DNA of 64,000 nucleotides from Isoperla grammatica (lineage: Eukaryota; Arthropoda; Insecta; Plecoptera; Perlodidae). Made by a program: the position numbers and the translations under genes. The number at the start of each line of letters is the position of its first letter. The first letter of the stretch is position 1. The stretch covers positions 34,684,084 through 34,748,083 of the forward strand of contig OX246749.1 in the NCBI GenBank assembly GCA_945910005.1, in the 5' to 3' direction. The notes beneath the pieces were generated by a model. The model was not told the origin of the DNA and made no database searches. It saw nothing but the letters and a program-made list of their open reading frames with translations. Positions 15,001 to 26,900 of the stretch are shown in pieces.

Positions 15001-18000
15001 GCCAGGCTGCATCTACGTCTGTCTGCAGCCTTCACTGCCGTCAACCTCTTCAGCACTGAGGTGAGTCTTCTTCTTCTTCTCTTGTGCCCACGTTGACGTG
15101 TATGTCATCATGTGTCTTGACAACCAGGCCAGGCTGCATCTACGTCTGTCTGCAGCCTTCACTGCCGTCAACCTCTTCAGCACTGAGGTGAGTCTTCTTC
15201 TTCTTCTCTTGTGCCCACGTTGACGTGTATGTCATCATGTGTCTTGACAACCAGGCCAGGCTGCATCTACGTCTGTCTGCAGCCTTCACTGCCGTCAACC
15301 TCTTCAGCACTGAGGTGAGTCTTCTTCTTCTTCTCTTGTGCCCACGTTGACGTGTATGTCATCACGTGTCTTGACAACCAGGCCAGGCTGCATCTACGTC
15401 TGTCTGCTGGGGCTGGCAGCCTTCACTGCCGTCAACCTCTTCAGCACTGAGGTGAGTCTTCTTCTTCTTCTCTTGTGCCCACGTTGACGTGTATGTCATC
15501 ATGTGTCTTGACAACCAGGCCAGGCTGCATCTACGTCTGTCTGCTGGGGCTGGCAGCCTTCACTGCCGTCAACCTCTTCAGCACTGAGGTGAGTCTTCTT
15601 CTTCTTCTCTTGTGCCCACGTTGACGTGTATGTCATCATGTGTCTTGACAACCGCGCCAGGCTGCATCTACGTCTGTCTGCTGGGGCTGGCAGCCTTCAC
15701 TGCCGTCAACCTCTTCAGCACTGAGGTGAGTCTTCTTCTTCTTCTCTTGTGCCCACGTTGACGTGTATGTCATCACGTGTCTTGACAACCAGGCCAGGCT
15801 GCATCTACGTCTGTCTGCAGCCTTCACTGCCGTCAACCTCTTCAGCACTGAGGTGAGTCTTCTTCTTCTTCTCTTGTGCCCACGTTGACGTGTATGTCAT
15901 CATGTGTCTTGACAACCAGGCCAGGCTGCATCTACGTCTGTCTGCAGCCTTCACTGCCGTCAACCTCTTCAGCACTGAGGTGAGTCTTCTTCTTCTTCTC
16001 TTGTGCCCACGTTGACGTGTATGTCATCATGTGTCTTGACAACCAGGCCAGGCTGCATCTACGTCTGTCTGCTGGGGCTGGCAGCCTTCACTGCCGTCAA
16101 CCTCTTCAGCACTGAGGTGAGTCTTCTTCTTCTTCTCTTGTGCCCACGTTGACGTGTATGTCATCATGTGTCTTGACAACCAGGCCAGGCTGCATCTACG
16201 TCTGTCTGCTGGGGCTGGCAGCCTTCACTGCCGTCAACCTCTTCAGCACTGAGGTGAGTCTTCTTCTTCTTCTCTTGTGCCCACGTTGACGTGTATGTCA
16301 TCATGTGTCTTGACAACCAGGCCAGGCTGCATCTACGTCTGTCTGCTGGGGCTGGCAGCCTTCACTGCCGTCAACCTCTTCAGCACTGAGGTGAGTCTTC
16401 TTCTTCTTCTCTTGTGCCCACGTTGACGTGTATGTCATCACGTGTCTTGACAACCGCGCCAGGCTGCATCTACGTCTGTCTGCAGCCTTCACTGCCGTCA
16501 ACCTCTTCAGCACTGAGGTGAGTCTTCTTCTTCTTCTCTTGTGCCCACGTTGACGTGTATGTCATCATGTGTCTTGACAACCAGGCCAGGCTGCATCTAC
16601 GTCTGTCTGCTGGGGCTGGCAGCCTTCACTGCCGTCAACCTCTTCAGCACTGAGGTGAGTCTTCTTCTTCTTCTCTTGTGCCCACGTTGACGTGTATGTC
16701 ATCATGTGTCTTGACAACCCGGCCAGGCTGCATCTACGTCTGTCTGCTGGGGCTGGCGGCCTTCACTGCCGTCAACCTCTTCAGCACTGAGGTGAGTCTT
16801 CTTCTTCTTCTCTTGTGCCCACGTTGACGTGTATGTCATCATGTGTCTTGACAACCGGGCCAGGCTGCATCTACGTCTGTCTGCAGCCTTCACTGCCGTC
16901 AACCTCTTCAGCACTGAGGTGAGTCTTCTTCTTCTTCTCTTGTGCCCACGTTGACGTGTATGTCATCACGTGTCTTGACAACCAGGCCAGGCTGCATCTA
17001 CGTCTGTCTGCAGCCTTCACTGCCGTCAACCTCTTCAGCACTGAGGTGAGTCTTCTTCTTCTTCTCTTGTGCCCACGTTGACGTGTATGTCATCATGTGT
17101 CTTGACAACCAGGCCAGGCTGCATCTACGTCTGTCTGCAGCCTTCACTGCCGTCAACCTCTTCAGCACTGAGGTGAGTCTTCTTCTTCTTCTCTTGTGCC
17201 CACGTTGACGTGTATGTCATCACGTGTCTTGACAACCAGGCCAGGCTGCATCTACGTCTGTCTGCAGCCTTCACTGCCGTCAACCTCTTCAGCACTGAGG
17301 TGAGTCTTCTTCTTCTTCTCTTGTGCCCACGTTGACGTGTATGTCATCACGTGTCTTGACAACCAGGCCAGGCTGCATCTACGTCTGTCTGCAGCCTTCA
17401 CTGCCGTCAACCTCTTCACCACTGAGGTGAGTCTTCTTCTTCTTCTCTTGTGCCCACGTTGACGTGTATGTCATCACGTGTCTTGACAACCAGGCCAGGC
17501 TGCATCTACGTCTGTCTGCAGCCTTCACTGCCGTCAACCTCTTCACCACTGAGGTGAGTCTTCTTCTTCTTCTCTTGTGCCCACGTTGACGTGTATGTCA
17601 TCATGTGTCTTGACAACCAGGCCAGGCTGCATCTACGTCTGTCTGCTGGGGCTGGCAGCCTTCACTGCCGTCAACCTCTTCAGCACTGAGGTGAGTCTTC
17701 TTCTTCTTCTCTTGTGCCCACGTTGACGTGTATGTCATCACGTGTCTTGACAACCAGGCCAGGCTGCATCTACGTCTGTCTGCAGCCTTCACTGCCGTCA
17801 ACCTCTTCAGCACTGAGGTGAGTCTTCTTCTTCTTCTCTTGTGCCCACGTTGACGTGTATGTCATCACGTGTCTTGACAACCAGGCCAGGCTGCATCTAC
17901 GTCTGTCTGCTGGGGCTGGCAGCCTTCACTGCCGTCAACCTCTTCAGCACTGAGGTGAGTCTTCTTCTTCTTCTCTTGTGCCCACGTTGACGTGTATGTC

Positions 18001-20486
18001 ATCACGTGTCTTGACAACCAGGCCAGGCTGCATCTACGTCTGTCTGCTGGGGCTGGCAGCCTTCACTGCCGTCAACCTCTTCAGCACTGAGGTGAGTCTT
18101 CTTCTTCTTCTCTTGTGCCCACGTTGACGTGTATGTCATCATGTGTCTTGACAACCGGGCCAGGCTGCATCTACGTCTGTCTGCAGCCTTCACTGCCGTC
18201 AACCTCTTCAGCACTGAGGTGAGTCTTCTTCTTCTTCTCTTGTGCCCACGTTGACGTGTATGTCATCACGTGTCTTGACAACCAGGCCAGGCTGCATCTA
18301 CGTCTGTCTGCTGGGGCTGGCAGCCTTCACTGCCGTCAACCTCTTCAGCACTGAGGTGAGTCTTCTTCTTCTTCTCTTGTGCCCACGTTGACGTGTATGT
18401 CATCACGTGTCTTGACAACCAGGCCAGGCTGCATCTACGTCTGTCTGCTGGGGCTGGCAGCCTTCACTGCCGTCAACCTCTTCAGCACTGAGGTGAGTCT
18501 TCTTCTTCTTCTCTTGTGCCCACGTTGACGTGTATGTCATCATGTGTCTTGACAACCGGGCCAGGCTGCATCTACGTCTGTCTGCTGGGGCTGGCAGCCT
18601 TCACTGCCGTCAACCTCTTCAGCACTGAGGTGAGTCTTCTTCTTCTTCTCTTGTGCCCACGTTGACGTGTATGTCATCACGTGTCTTGACAACCAGGCCA
18701 GGCTGCATCTACGTCTGTCTGCAGCCTTCACTGCCGTCAACCTCTTCAGCACTGAGGTGAGTCTTCTTCTTCTTCTCTTGTGCCCACGTTGACGTGTATG
18801 TCATCACGTGTCTTGACAACCAGGCCAGGCTGCATCTACGTCTGTCTGCAGCCTTCACTGCCGTCAACCTCTTCAGCACTGAGGTGAGTCTTCTTCTTCT
18901 TCTCTTGTGCCCACGTTGACGTGTATGTCATCATGTGTCTTGACAACCAGGCCAGGCTGCATCTACGTCTGTCTGCAGCCTTCACTGCCGTCAACCTCTT
19001 CAGCACTGAGGTGAGTCTTCTTCTTCTTCTCTTGTGCCCACGTTGACGTGTATGTCATCATGTGTCTTGACAACCGGGCCACGCTGCATCTACGTCTGTC
19101 TGCTGGGGCTGGCAGCCTTCACTGCCGTCAACCTCTTCAGCACTGAGGTGAGTCTTCTTCTTCTTCTCTTGTGCCCACGTTGACGTGTATGTCATCATGT
19201 GTCTTGACAACCGGGCCAGGCTGCATCTACGTCTGTCTGCAGCCTTCACTGCCGTCAACCTCTTCAGCACTGAGGTGAGTCTTCTTCTTCTTCTCTTGTG
19301 CCCACGTTGACGTGTATGTCATCATGTGTCTTGACAACCAGGCCAGGCTGCATCTACGTCTGTCTGCTGGGGCTGGCAGCCTTCACTGCCGTCAACCTCT
19401 TCAGCACTGAGGTGAGTCTTCTTCTTCTTCTCTTGTGCCCACGTTGACGTGTATGTCATCATGTGTCTTGACAACCAGGCCAGGCTGCATCTACGTCTGT
19501 CTGCTGGGGCTGGCAGCCTTCACTGCCGTCAACCTCTTCAGCACTGAGGTGAGTCTTCTTCTTCTTCTCTTGTGCCCACGTTGACGTGTATGTCATCATG
19601 TGTCTTGACAACCAGGCCAGGCTGCATCTACGTCTGTCTGCAGCCTTCACTGCCGTCAACCTCTTCAGCACTGAGGTGAGTCTTCTTCTTCTTCTCTTGT
19701 GCCCACGTTGACGTGTATGTCATCACGTGTCTTGACAACCAGGCCAGGCTGCATCTACGTCTGTCTGCAGCCTTCACTGCCGTCAACCTCTTCAGCACTG
19801 AGGTGAGTCTTCTTCTTCTTCTCTTGTGCCCACGTTGACGTGTATGTCATCATGTGTCTTGACAACCAGGCCAGGCTGCATCTACGTCTGTCTGCAGCCT
19901 TCACTGCCGTCAACCTCTTCAGCACTGAGGTGAGTCTTCTTCTTCTTCTCTTGTGCCCACGTTGACGTGTATGTCATCATGTGTCTTGACAACCAGGCCA
20001 GGCTGCATCTACGTCTGTCTGCAGCCTTCACTGCCGTCAACCTCTTCAGCACTGAGGTGAGTCTTCTTCTTCTTCTCTTGTGCCCACGTTGACGTGTATG
20101 TCATCACGTGTCTTGACAACCAGGCCAGGCTGCATCTACGTCTGTCTGCTGGGGCTGGCAGCCTTCACTGCCGTCAACCTCTTCAGCACTGAGGTGAGTC
20201 TTCTTCTTCTTCTCTTGTGCCCACGTTGACGTGTATGTCATCATGTGTCTTGACAACCAGGCCAGGCTGCATCTACGTCTGTCTGCAGCCTTCACTGCCG
20301 TCAACCTCTTCAGCACTGAGGTGAGTCTTCTTCTTCTTCTCTTGTGCCCACGTTGACGTGTATGTCATCATGTGTCTTGACAACCAGGCCAGGCTGCATC
20401 TACGTCTGTCTGCTGGGGCTGGCAGCCTTCACTGCCGTCAACCTCTTCAGCACTGAGGTGAGTCTTCTTCTTCTTCTCTTATACCC
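1..20486 (+). repeat. 20 kb tandem array of a 127/137-bp exon-intron unit
   Basis: Roughly 155 head-to-tail units, nearly identical, already in progress at base 1. Two main lengths occur: 127 bp, and 137 bp with a 10-bp insertion (TGGGGCTGGC). A few 132-bp units lack five bases near the acceptor (about 4400, 5970, 9377). Each unit reads as intron, then AACCAGGCCAG, then an exon-like 65-bp segment (55 bp in short units), then GAG followed by GTGAGT. In long units this segment translates as CIYVCLLGLAAFTAVNLFST plus E, a plausible transmembrane helix. A CTT-rich pyrimidine tract lies in the intronic part. Short units shift the frame, and neither 65 nor 55 is divisible by three. The parent gene was not recognised and would lie to the left of the window if it exists. 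The minus-strand 70-codon ORFs within the array recur with the unit and I regard them as spurious. Because the array is so homogeneous, its true length may be collapsed or truncated in assembly. Confidence 0.95.
5285..11130 (+). repeat. Higher-order duplication within the array (period about 3,407 bp)
   Basis: Rare unit variants recur in the same order 3,407 bp apart. Examples are TGTCCTGAC at about 5418 and 8825, CAGGGGCTGGCGG at about 5720 and 9127, the 132-bp units near 5970 and 9377, and CTGCAACTACG at about 6373 and 9780 and again at about 7157 and 10564. Beyond about 7560/10967 the offset changes to 3,153 and then 3,280 bp, which corresponds to two missing 127-bp units and then one extra unit. 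This shows block duplication of about 25 units followed by unit-level gain and loss. Confidence 0.85.
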
Positions 20487-20494
20487 ATGTTGAC

Positions 20495-21765
20495 CAGGGG
20501 CGGATTTAACGGGCGGCGAGGTCGGCGAATGCCGACCGGGCCCCGCCCGGTCGGAGCCCCCCCAGACCCCCATTGCTGATAATCATAGCTTTATGTAGTT
20601 GTCGTCTACTCAGCCTCTATTTGTTGAAATTGTAAATGAAAGGGAAACAAAGCTACTGTAGTTGACAAAAATTATCTGAATAGTTTAGTGTAAGCCTTTC
20701 ACAATAACGACAGGTTGTTAGAAGATAAGGGTAGGGACAGCCAGACATGATGTTTTCACATTCAAATCAGATTAACACCGTTCTGAGAAACAACGCTTCG
20801 TAAACATAAAAGTTGATGTGCATACTTCAAAATTCGAGGAAAATCAGTTAGTAAGTGTAGTAAGGGTCAGGGTGGTCGGGTGGGGGTGGCTTGTTGTGTC
20901 TTATTAAACCCTAAACACGTGTTCGTAGCTCAGTTGTATAAAAAGTTTGGCAAGTGACGAAAGTCAAGTACTTCTTGCAAAATATTGTGCTACAGAGTGT
21001 GCGTGTGTGTGAGCGTTATTCTGTGGGACAGTTTTCGTTTTATTCCTTGTGTTTGTTAGTTTGAATTGTTATTTTACATATATTTTACTGTAGCATGTGG
21101 CATTGAAATTGTGCCACTGCCAGGTTCAGGTATGTTTAGAAATGAGCGAGAAAGGCAAATACAAATTCATAAACCAGGCTGTCAAAAATGTAAAGATAGG
21201 GAACGTTCTCTTTTATCGAGTGCGAGCAGTGACTTAAACAAACAAAATTAGCATTTTTTTGCTGAGAGGAAGGTATGTTCGAGTGCGCTTATATCAGCAC
21301 GTGTTTGCGAAGTAAGTAAACGTGATAAAACGTCGATCGATATTAAAGATCTCTGTTCTGGTCTTCCCGCAGTGTAACAAGAACATGTGTCCGTATTGTC
21401 TAGCTGACGTCACGAACATTTCTCAAGTAGAACTTAATGTTAATTTTTAAAACCAAACTACTACTACTAAAAGCGGCGTCGATTTAGTCTCATCAGTAGC
21501 TACTTCAATCAAAAATGGGGACAGTAATAATTAATTATTTTTCATGGAAAAGTTTTCCACGGACAAGGCTCTTTTTACAAATTAGCTTAACGCGTTTTAG
21601 GCCATCAAACTTATTGCAGTTCCAAACATATTTTCGCCTTTATTGAAATTGTTTCCGGCGGCTGGGGCTTACCCCCAGACCCCTGCTATTTCGCGCTACC
21701 TCATCTCCACGTAATTACTTGAATCATCAATGCCGACCGGGCCCTTTTTCTTAAATCCGCCCCTG
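20495..21765 (+). mobile_element. hAT-like element inserted in the 127/137-bp array
   Basis: A 1,271-bp insertion with terminal inverted repeats CAGGGGCGGATTTAA and TTAAATCCGCCCCTG, flanked by a perfect 8-bp duplication ATGTTGAC (20487-20494 and 21766-21773). The array motif GACGTGTAT resumes immediately after it. An 8-bp duplication with CAGGGG-type ends is characteristic of hAT transposons. There is no intact transposase. A 61-codon ORF at 21066-21251 (containing RNERERQIQIHKPGCQKCKD) and the GCTGGGG-rich segment near 21655-21690 look like coding relics of a ZMYM/hAT-type element. Probably non-autonomous and internally decayed. Confidence 0.85.
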
Positions 21766-21773
21766 ATGTTGAC

Positions 21774-22195
21774 GTGTATATTTGTGTCGTCATGTTCAAC
21801 CATTGTATATACTGTAAGTAGTTTTAGTTTAAGTATTCTCCCTCTGGTGACCAAGACGGAAGCGTCGAAACGTTCAGAAGTTTTTGTGTTGTGTTCTTGT
21901 TTTGTGTTATCTACGCTACGAGGCCTGCCAAATGGTTTCAGGTAAGCTGTTGGCTCCTATCCTTCTTTCCCTCTCACATATATATGTCATCATGTATCTT
22001 GACATCCAATAAAGACTCCTATTCCTTCCTGTCTAGCCCCCTTGACATTCCTTTATAGTTCTCTTTCAGTGTCGAGCGTCGGAATAGATGTTGCCTGTCC
22101 TGGTAGAACGCTACAACGAAAGGGATTTTTATCTGTGATGAATAACCAGTTTTGAAAACAAAGTCTCTAATATTGACTAGACCTACTATGTAAAA
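21774..22195. other. Degenerate array edge and unassigned DNA
   Basis: The first about 35 bases after the hAT element are a diverged continuation of the array unit (GTGTATATTTGTGTCGTCATG). A second weak resemblance (ATATATATGTCATCATGTATCTTGACATCC) lies near 21980-22010, followed by AATAAAG. Nothing else is recognisable. The 71-codon plus-strand ORF at 21730-21945 crosses the transposon end and is not supported. Confidence 0.5.
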
Positions 22196-22462
22196 ACTAG
22201 AGTTGTGCAATAATCAGTTCCAAAGTGACTCGGAGAGTACGAACGAAGTACGACGCGTACTCCCCTGTTTCAGTGTCGGGCGCTTCACCGCCGCTTCTTC
22301 CCCGGGAAGCGGCTTCGTCCCCAGACCAAGACGGAGCCGGTGTGACCGGTCGGGTAGTCCGACTCGAACGACGGCTTCGGGTATTCCTAGGTCGGCTTCG
22401 GCCGCCACTACTACTACGTATCCCATCAAACACGCAACGCGGTTGTAATAGTCACTAGAGTT
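22196..22462. repeat. GC-rich block flanked by 9-bp direct repeats (possible insertion)
   Basis: ACTAGAGTT occurs at 22196-22204 and again at 22454-22462, bracketing about 250 bp that is much richer in CG dinucleotides than the AT-rich flanks. ORFs of 70-80 codons are open in several frames on both strands, which in a GC-rich block is expected by chance. The ends are not clearly inverted, so this may be a small insertion with a target duplication, or an old exon remnant. No protein family is recognised. Confidence 0.35.
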
Positions 22463-23946
22463 AGGTAGATATATAGTCTTAGTGCTTCATGGGTTAGATC
22501 CATTCAGTGTACTCACATTGCTTCAATACTTGCAGAGGACAAACAATACGTAAAAACATGCCATGACTGCGCGGGGGGGGGGGGGGGGGGGGGGGGTGGG
22601 GGGGTACAGGCTTGTTAGTTCATCTAAAATATTTTTTCAGGCACATCAACCTGTATTTTAATCCACTTTTTCTTCAGTAGTAAGGGAAACTGAAAAACTA
22701 CAGTGAAAATCTCAGTTTATGCATTTTATAATTTTAGCTGCCTTTTTATGAAGTACGTGTGTTATTTATATTTAGCATTTACTTACACTGTTTTTAAAAC
22801 CATGCCCTCTAATCTAATTTCACTATGAATGAATCTTGTGTATATGGATCTTGGAACAAAGCTGTTTGACGAGTTGAGAGAGGAAAGCCACTCGTTAGAG
22901 TGTTATTGAAAGCGGTTGAGATGGCGGAGTAATGTTTATCTTTGAGTTCGCGTGTAGAACTCGGCCAATATCATATCGATAGATATCATTCCATTCATGT
23001 TATTAGAAAAGCTGTAGTTGAAACCACGGGTCTTCTGCATTGGAAGCAGGAATCAACCCACTCCAAAAATGTGCTCAGATAGTCGTTTACTAGTCAAGGT
23101 GTTCGTCACAACCCAACCAATCAATGTTCAGACGACAAAAGCTAAGAAACTTAGGCCCAAATTCATACGTGACCCTTGGTTTATGTTGGCGCCAGGCCGG
23201 AACATAACATGTACGTACTGCAGCTCATTGAAGGGTCAACCAGTACTCAGACCTAAGAAATATGTATGTGATATCAATGTGTCATCAAAAAACACATATT
23301 TCCTGTGTACCCAATGCATAAAGTCCACGTGTTACGTTCGTATTATCTAGTATATGTTGATAGATATCAGTCGGCTGGAACACTCAAGTAGGATCTAAGT
23401 ATCTTGAGAGTTTGAAGTTGACAAGCAGTAGCCATCGTCTTCTAAGCGATCAACGTCGACTCTCAACTTTGTCGTCTTGATGCTCAAAAAATATTTTGTA
23501 GGAAATCAACGAAACTTGTTTGTGCCAACGAGTCAACAATAGACGTAAATCTTCGGGAGGAAACTTCCCTTGTATTTGTAACTATTTTTTGTAATGAATT
23601 TTTGTTGTTTCCTGTTTCATTAAATTGAAAAAAATGTTCAATCGACACCGACGTTCTTTAACTGAACCTGTACTCGCACGTTCCACGTATGCACGCATCA
23701 TATTCATCGCACACCTCACGAGAAGGAGATAATCCAGGATGTAAAGTCTAACGGACAGTTAGAAGGAGAGACTGGAAGAAAAGAGGAAATGCCCACCAAT
23801 CTGTACACAAACAAAATAGTTTTAACAAACGTTTTTTATTTTTTATTAAAAAAAACACATCAATCCACGATACACATAATTTAGAAATGTATTTAGAAAA
23901 AGGCTTGTACGTGATGAGACGGAGCGATCGTGCGACGCGACAGGTG
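22463..23946. other. Intergenic DNA downstream of PPP2R3C
   Basis: No gene supported. A poly-G run with one T interruption lies at about 22571-22603. A 110-codon plus-strand ORF at 23018-23350 has no recognisable family and no coding signature. The segment 23748-23946 is the likely 3' untranslated region of the minus-strand PPP2R3C gene. Confidence 0.5.
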
Positions 23947-26900
23947 TCAGACCTGGGCCGAGCCGTCTCCAGCGTCGGCAGCCATCGCCTCTCTGTTCTC
24001 GTACGTCCAGAAGCCGTTGAGATCGATGAGGATGCTGACCATCGTGTCTCCCTGGCCACTGTGACAGGTGGATACAGGCGACAGGTGAGACACAGATGTG
24101 ACAGGTAGATACAAGCGACAGGTGAGACACAGATGTGACAGGTGGATACAAGCAACAGGTGAGACACAGTTGTGACAGGTGGATACAAGCAACAGGTGAG
24201 ACACAGATGTGACAGGTAGATACAAGCGACAGGTGAGACACAGATGTGACAGGTGGATACAAGCAACAGGTGAGACACAGTTGTGACAGGTAGATACAAG
24301 CGACAGGTGAGACACAGATGTGACAGGTGGATACAAGCGACAGGTGAGACACAGATGTGACAGGTGGATACAAGCAACAGGTGAGACACAGATGTGACAG
24401 GTAGATACAAGCAACAGGTGAGACACAGATGTGACAGGTAGATACAAGCGACAGGTGAGACACAGATGTGACAGGTGGATACAAGCAACAGGTGAGACAC
24501 AGTTGTGACAGGTAGATACAAGCGACAGGTGAGACACAGATGTGACAGGTGGATACAAGCGACAGGTGAGACACAGATGTGACAGGTGGATACAAGCAAC
24601 AGGTGAGACACAGTTGTGACAGGTGGATACAAGCAACAGGTGAGACACAGATGTGACAGGTGGATACAAGCAACAGGTGAGACACAGTTGTGACAGGTAG
24701 ATGCAGCCAACAGGTGAGACACAGATGTGACAGGTAGATGCAGGCAACAGGTGAGACACAGATGTGACAGGTAGATACAAGTGACAGGTGAGACACAGAT
24801 GTGACAGGTGGATACAAGCAACAGGTGAGACACAGTTGTGACAGGTAGATGCAAGCAACAGGTGAGACACAGTTGTGACAGGTAGATACAAGCGACAGGT
24901 GAGACACAGATGTGACAGGTGGATACAAGCGACAGGTGAGACACAGATGTGACAGGTGGATACAAGCGACAGGTGAGACACAGATGTGACAGGTGGATGC
25001 AAGCAACAGGTGAGACACAGATGTGACAGGTAGATGCAGGCAACAGGTGAGACACAGAAGTGACAGGTAGATGCAGGCAACAGGTGAGACACAGATGTGA
25101 CAGGTAGATGCAAGCGACAGGTGAGTGTACTTGTCATGAAGAATTAGCACATATTAGAAACTAATAAAAAATAAACCATCAACTATCTGACAACCTACAG
25201 AGAGTTGGTCAGATCAACTCGAAACCCAGCGTTCTCACGCGCAGCTAAAAGGGCGCATCTACGTGTAGACGGAGGACAGACAGACAGCTACGTACCAGTG
25301 CAACAAGTCCTGCAAGGTGATGCGTGCGGGGTCTCTGGGCTTGACCATGTCGAAGATCTCGTCCTTGACGTCCTCAAAGTTGACGGGTTCCTGACCGTGC
25401 TCGCTCATCTGCTCCTGTATCGCCTACAACAACCACACGCGTGAGCCATTCCTCTCCCTGGTAGCGTTCCTCTTTTGCGGGTTGAGAAAACTTCCTACTT
25501 TAAAGAAATTATGTTGTTTGTTGGTGTTTGTACGTAGAATACAATTAATTGAATTGTGTTTTCACTTACTCCAATTAAAATTTCTTCTTCTTTTCCTATG
25601 CCTGCAATTTTGGCTTACTGGGCCATCATGCATTTTCTGGTTTTTCAGTAGAGACAGGCTTTCTTTTCCTCATAGCTCATGCCAGGTGGAAGGGCATCTA
25701 CTAATATGTATTGATTCTTAATCATGTCGTTAGTTGCAATTGCCAAAAATAGATCTTCTAGGTACTCTCTCAAGTGTTTTCTTATAATTGTAGTTTTATG
25801 TGGGGGGGGGGGGGGGGAAGGGGTGTCTAGGAGATGGAAGTTTCTCCGTCACAAACGTAGCAGCGGTTCGAGACTCGACTCACCCTGAAGAAGTAGTTTA
25901 GCGTGAAGGTGTTGAGGTAGCCGCGGTTGTCGATGTCGAGTATGTTGAAGAGGTAGTGGAGCGCCTGCGGCTCGGGCCGGTTCTCCATCGCGAGGACAAA
26001 GTCCAGGTAGGTCTTGTAGTCCATTTCCCCGTCGTACGTCAGGCACTCTTGGAACACCCGCTCCATGAACACCCGCGTGAGCGTGCCCGTGCCGTACCTG
26101 CGTGCAAGCGGTAAATAAATAAATAAAATAAATACACATTTAGAGTCTACCCACTCGGTAACGAAACTGATTTGCAGTGGGGGACTTTAATTTAAAGTGA
26201 CTAAACCAACCCTGTAGGCTTCGAACACCGTCGACGAGTGAGCGATAACCAATCAAAGATCGATAATTCAAATACGAAACACATGAATCAGTGATTGGAC
26301 AGTGCGAACACCTGCCAGAATCAACAAGGCCGATTCAGAACAACTTTAAATTTATTGAGTGCTTCATTGTTAGGACGGCTCCAAAGTCACCGTTTACTTA
26401 TTCCTAAGCCAAGAAGTAATGGAATTGAATCCACATTAGAAGTTAAAAAACTTCTGCCTGAAGCGGGATTTGAACCCGGGACCTTCTGCATTGGATACAG
26501 GGATGCTAACCACTAGACCAACGAGCCACCTAGTTCCCCTTTAGCGTTCCGTCTACGCGAGGAGGTTGCGTCGACACAGTCAGACGATCACTCACCCCTG
26601 CAGCTCGCTCACCCCTGCAGCTCACTCACCCCTGCAGCTCACTCACCCCTGCAGCTCACTCACCCCTGCAGCTCACTCACCCCTGCAGCTCACTCACCCC
26701 TGCAGCTCACTCACCCCTGCAGCTCACTCACCCCTGCAGCTCGCTCACCCCTGCAGCTCACTCACCCCTGCAGCTCACTCACCCCTGCAGCTCACTCACC
26801 CCTGCAGCTCACTCACCCCTGCAGCTCACTCACCCCTGCAGCTCACTCACCCCTGCAGCTCACTCACCCCTGTAACTCACTCACCCCTGCAGCTCACTCA

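Noticed and set aside
736..20316. Dozens of 70-142-codon minus-strand ORFs in the 127/137-bp array
   Set aside because: They repeat with the unit, have no start-to-stop logic beyond the period, and run antisense to the splice-site-bearing strand.
23018..23350. 110-codon plus-strand ORF
   Set aside because: No family, no splice context, and not distinguishable from chance in this composition.
23748..25150. Three overlapping 396-435-codon minus ORFs rich in Cys, His, Leu and Val
   Set aside because: They are the 37-bp repeat read in three frames, fused to the true last exon of PPP2R3C. The intron-exon structure explains the region.
26460..26530. Functional tRNA gene
   Set aside because: Good B box but the acceptor strands do not pair; more like a SINE head.
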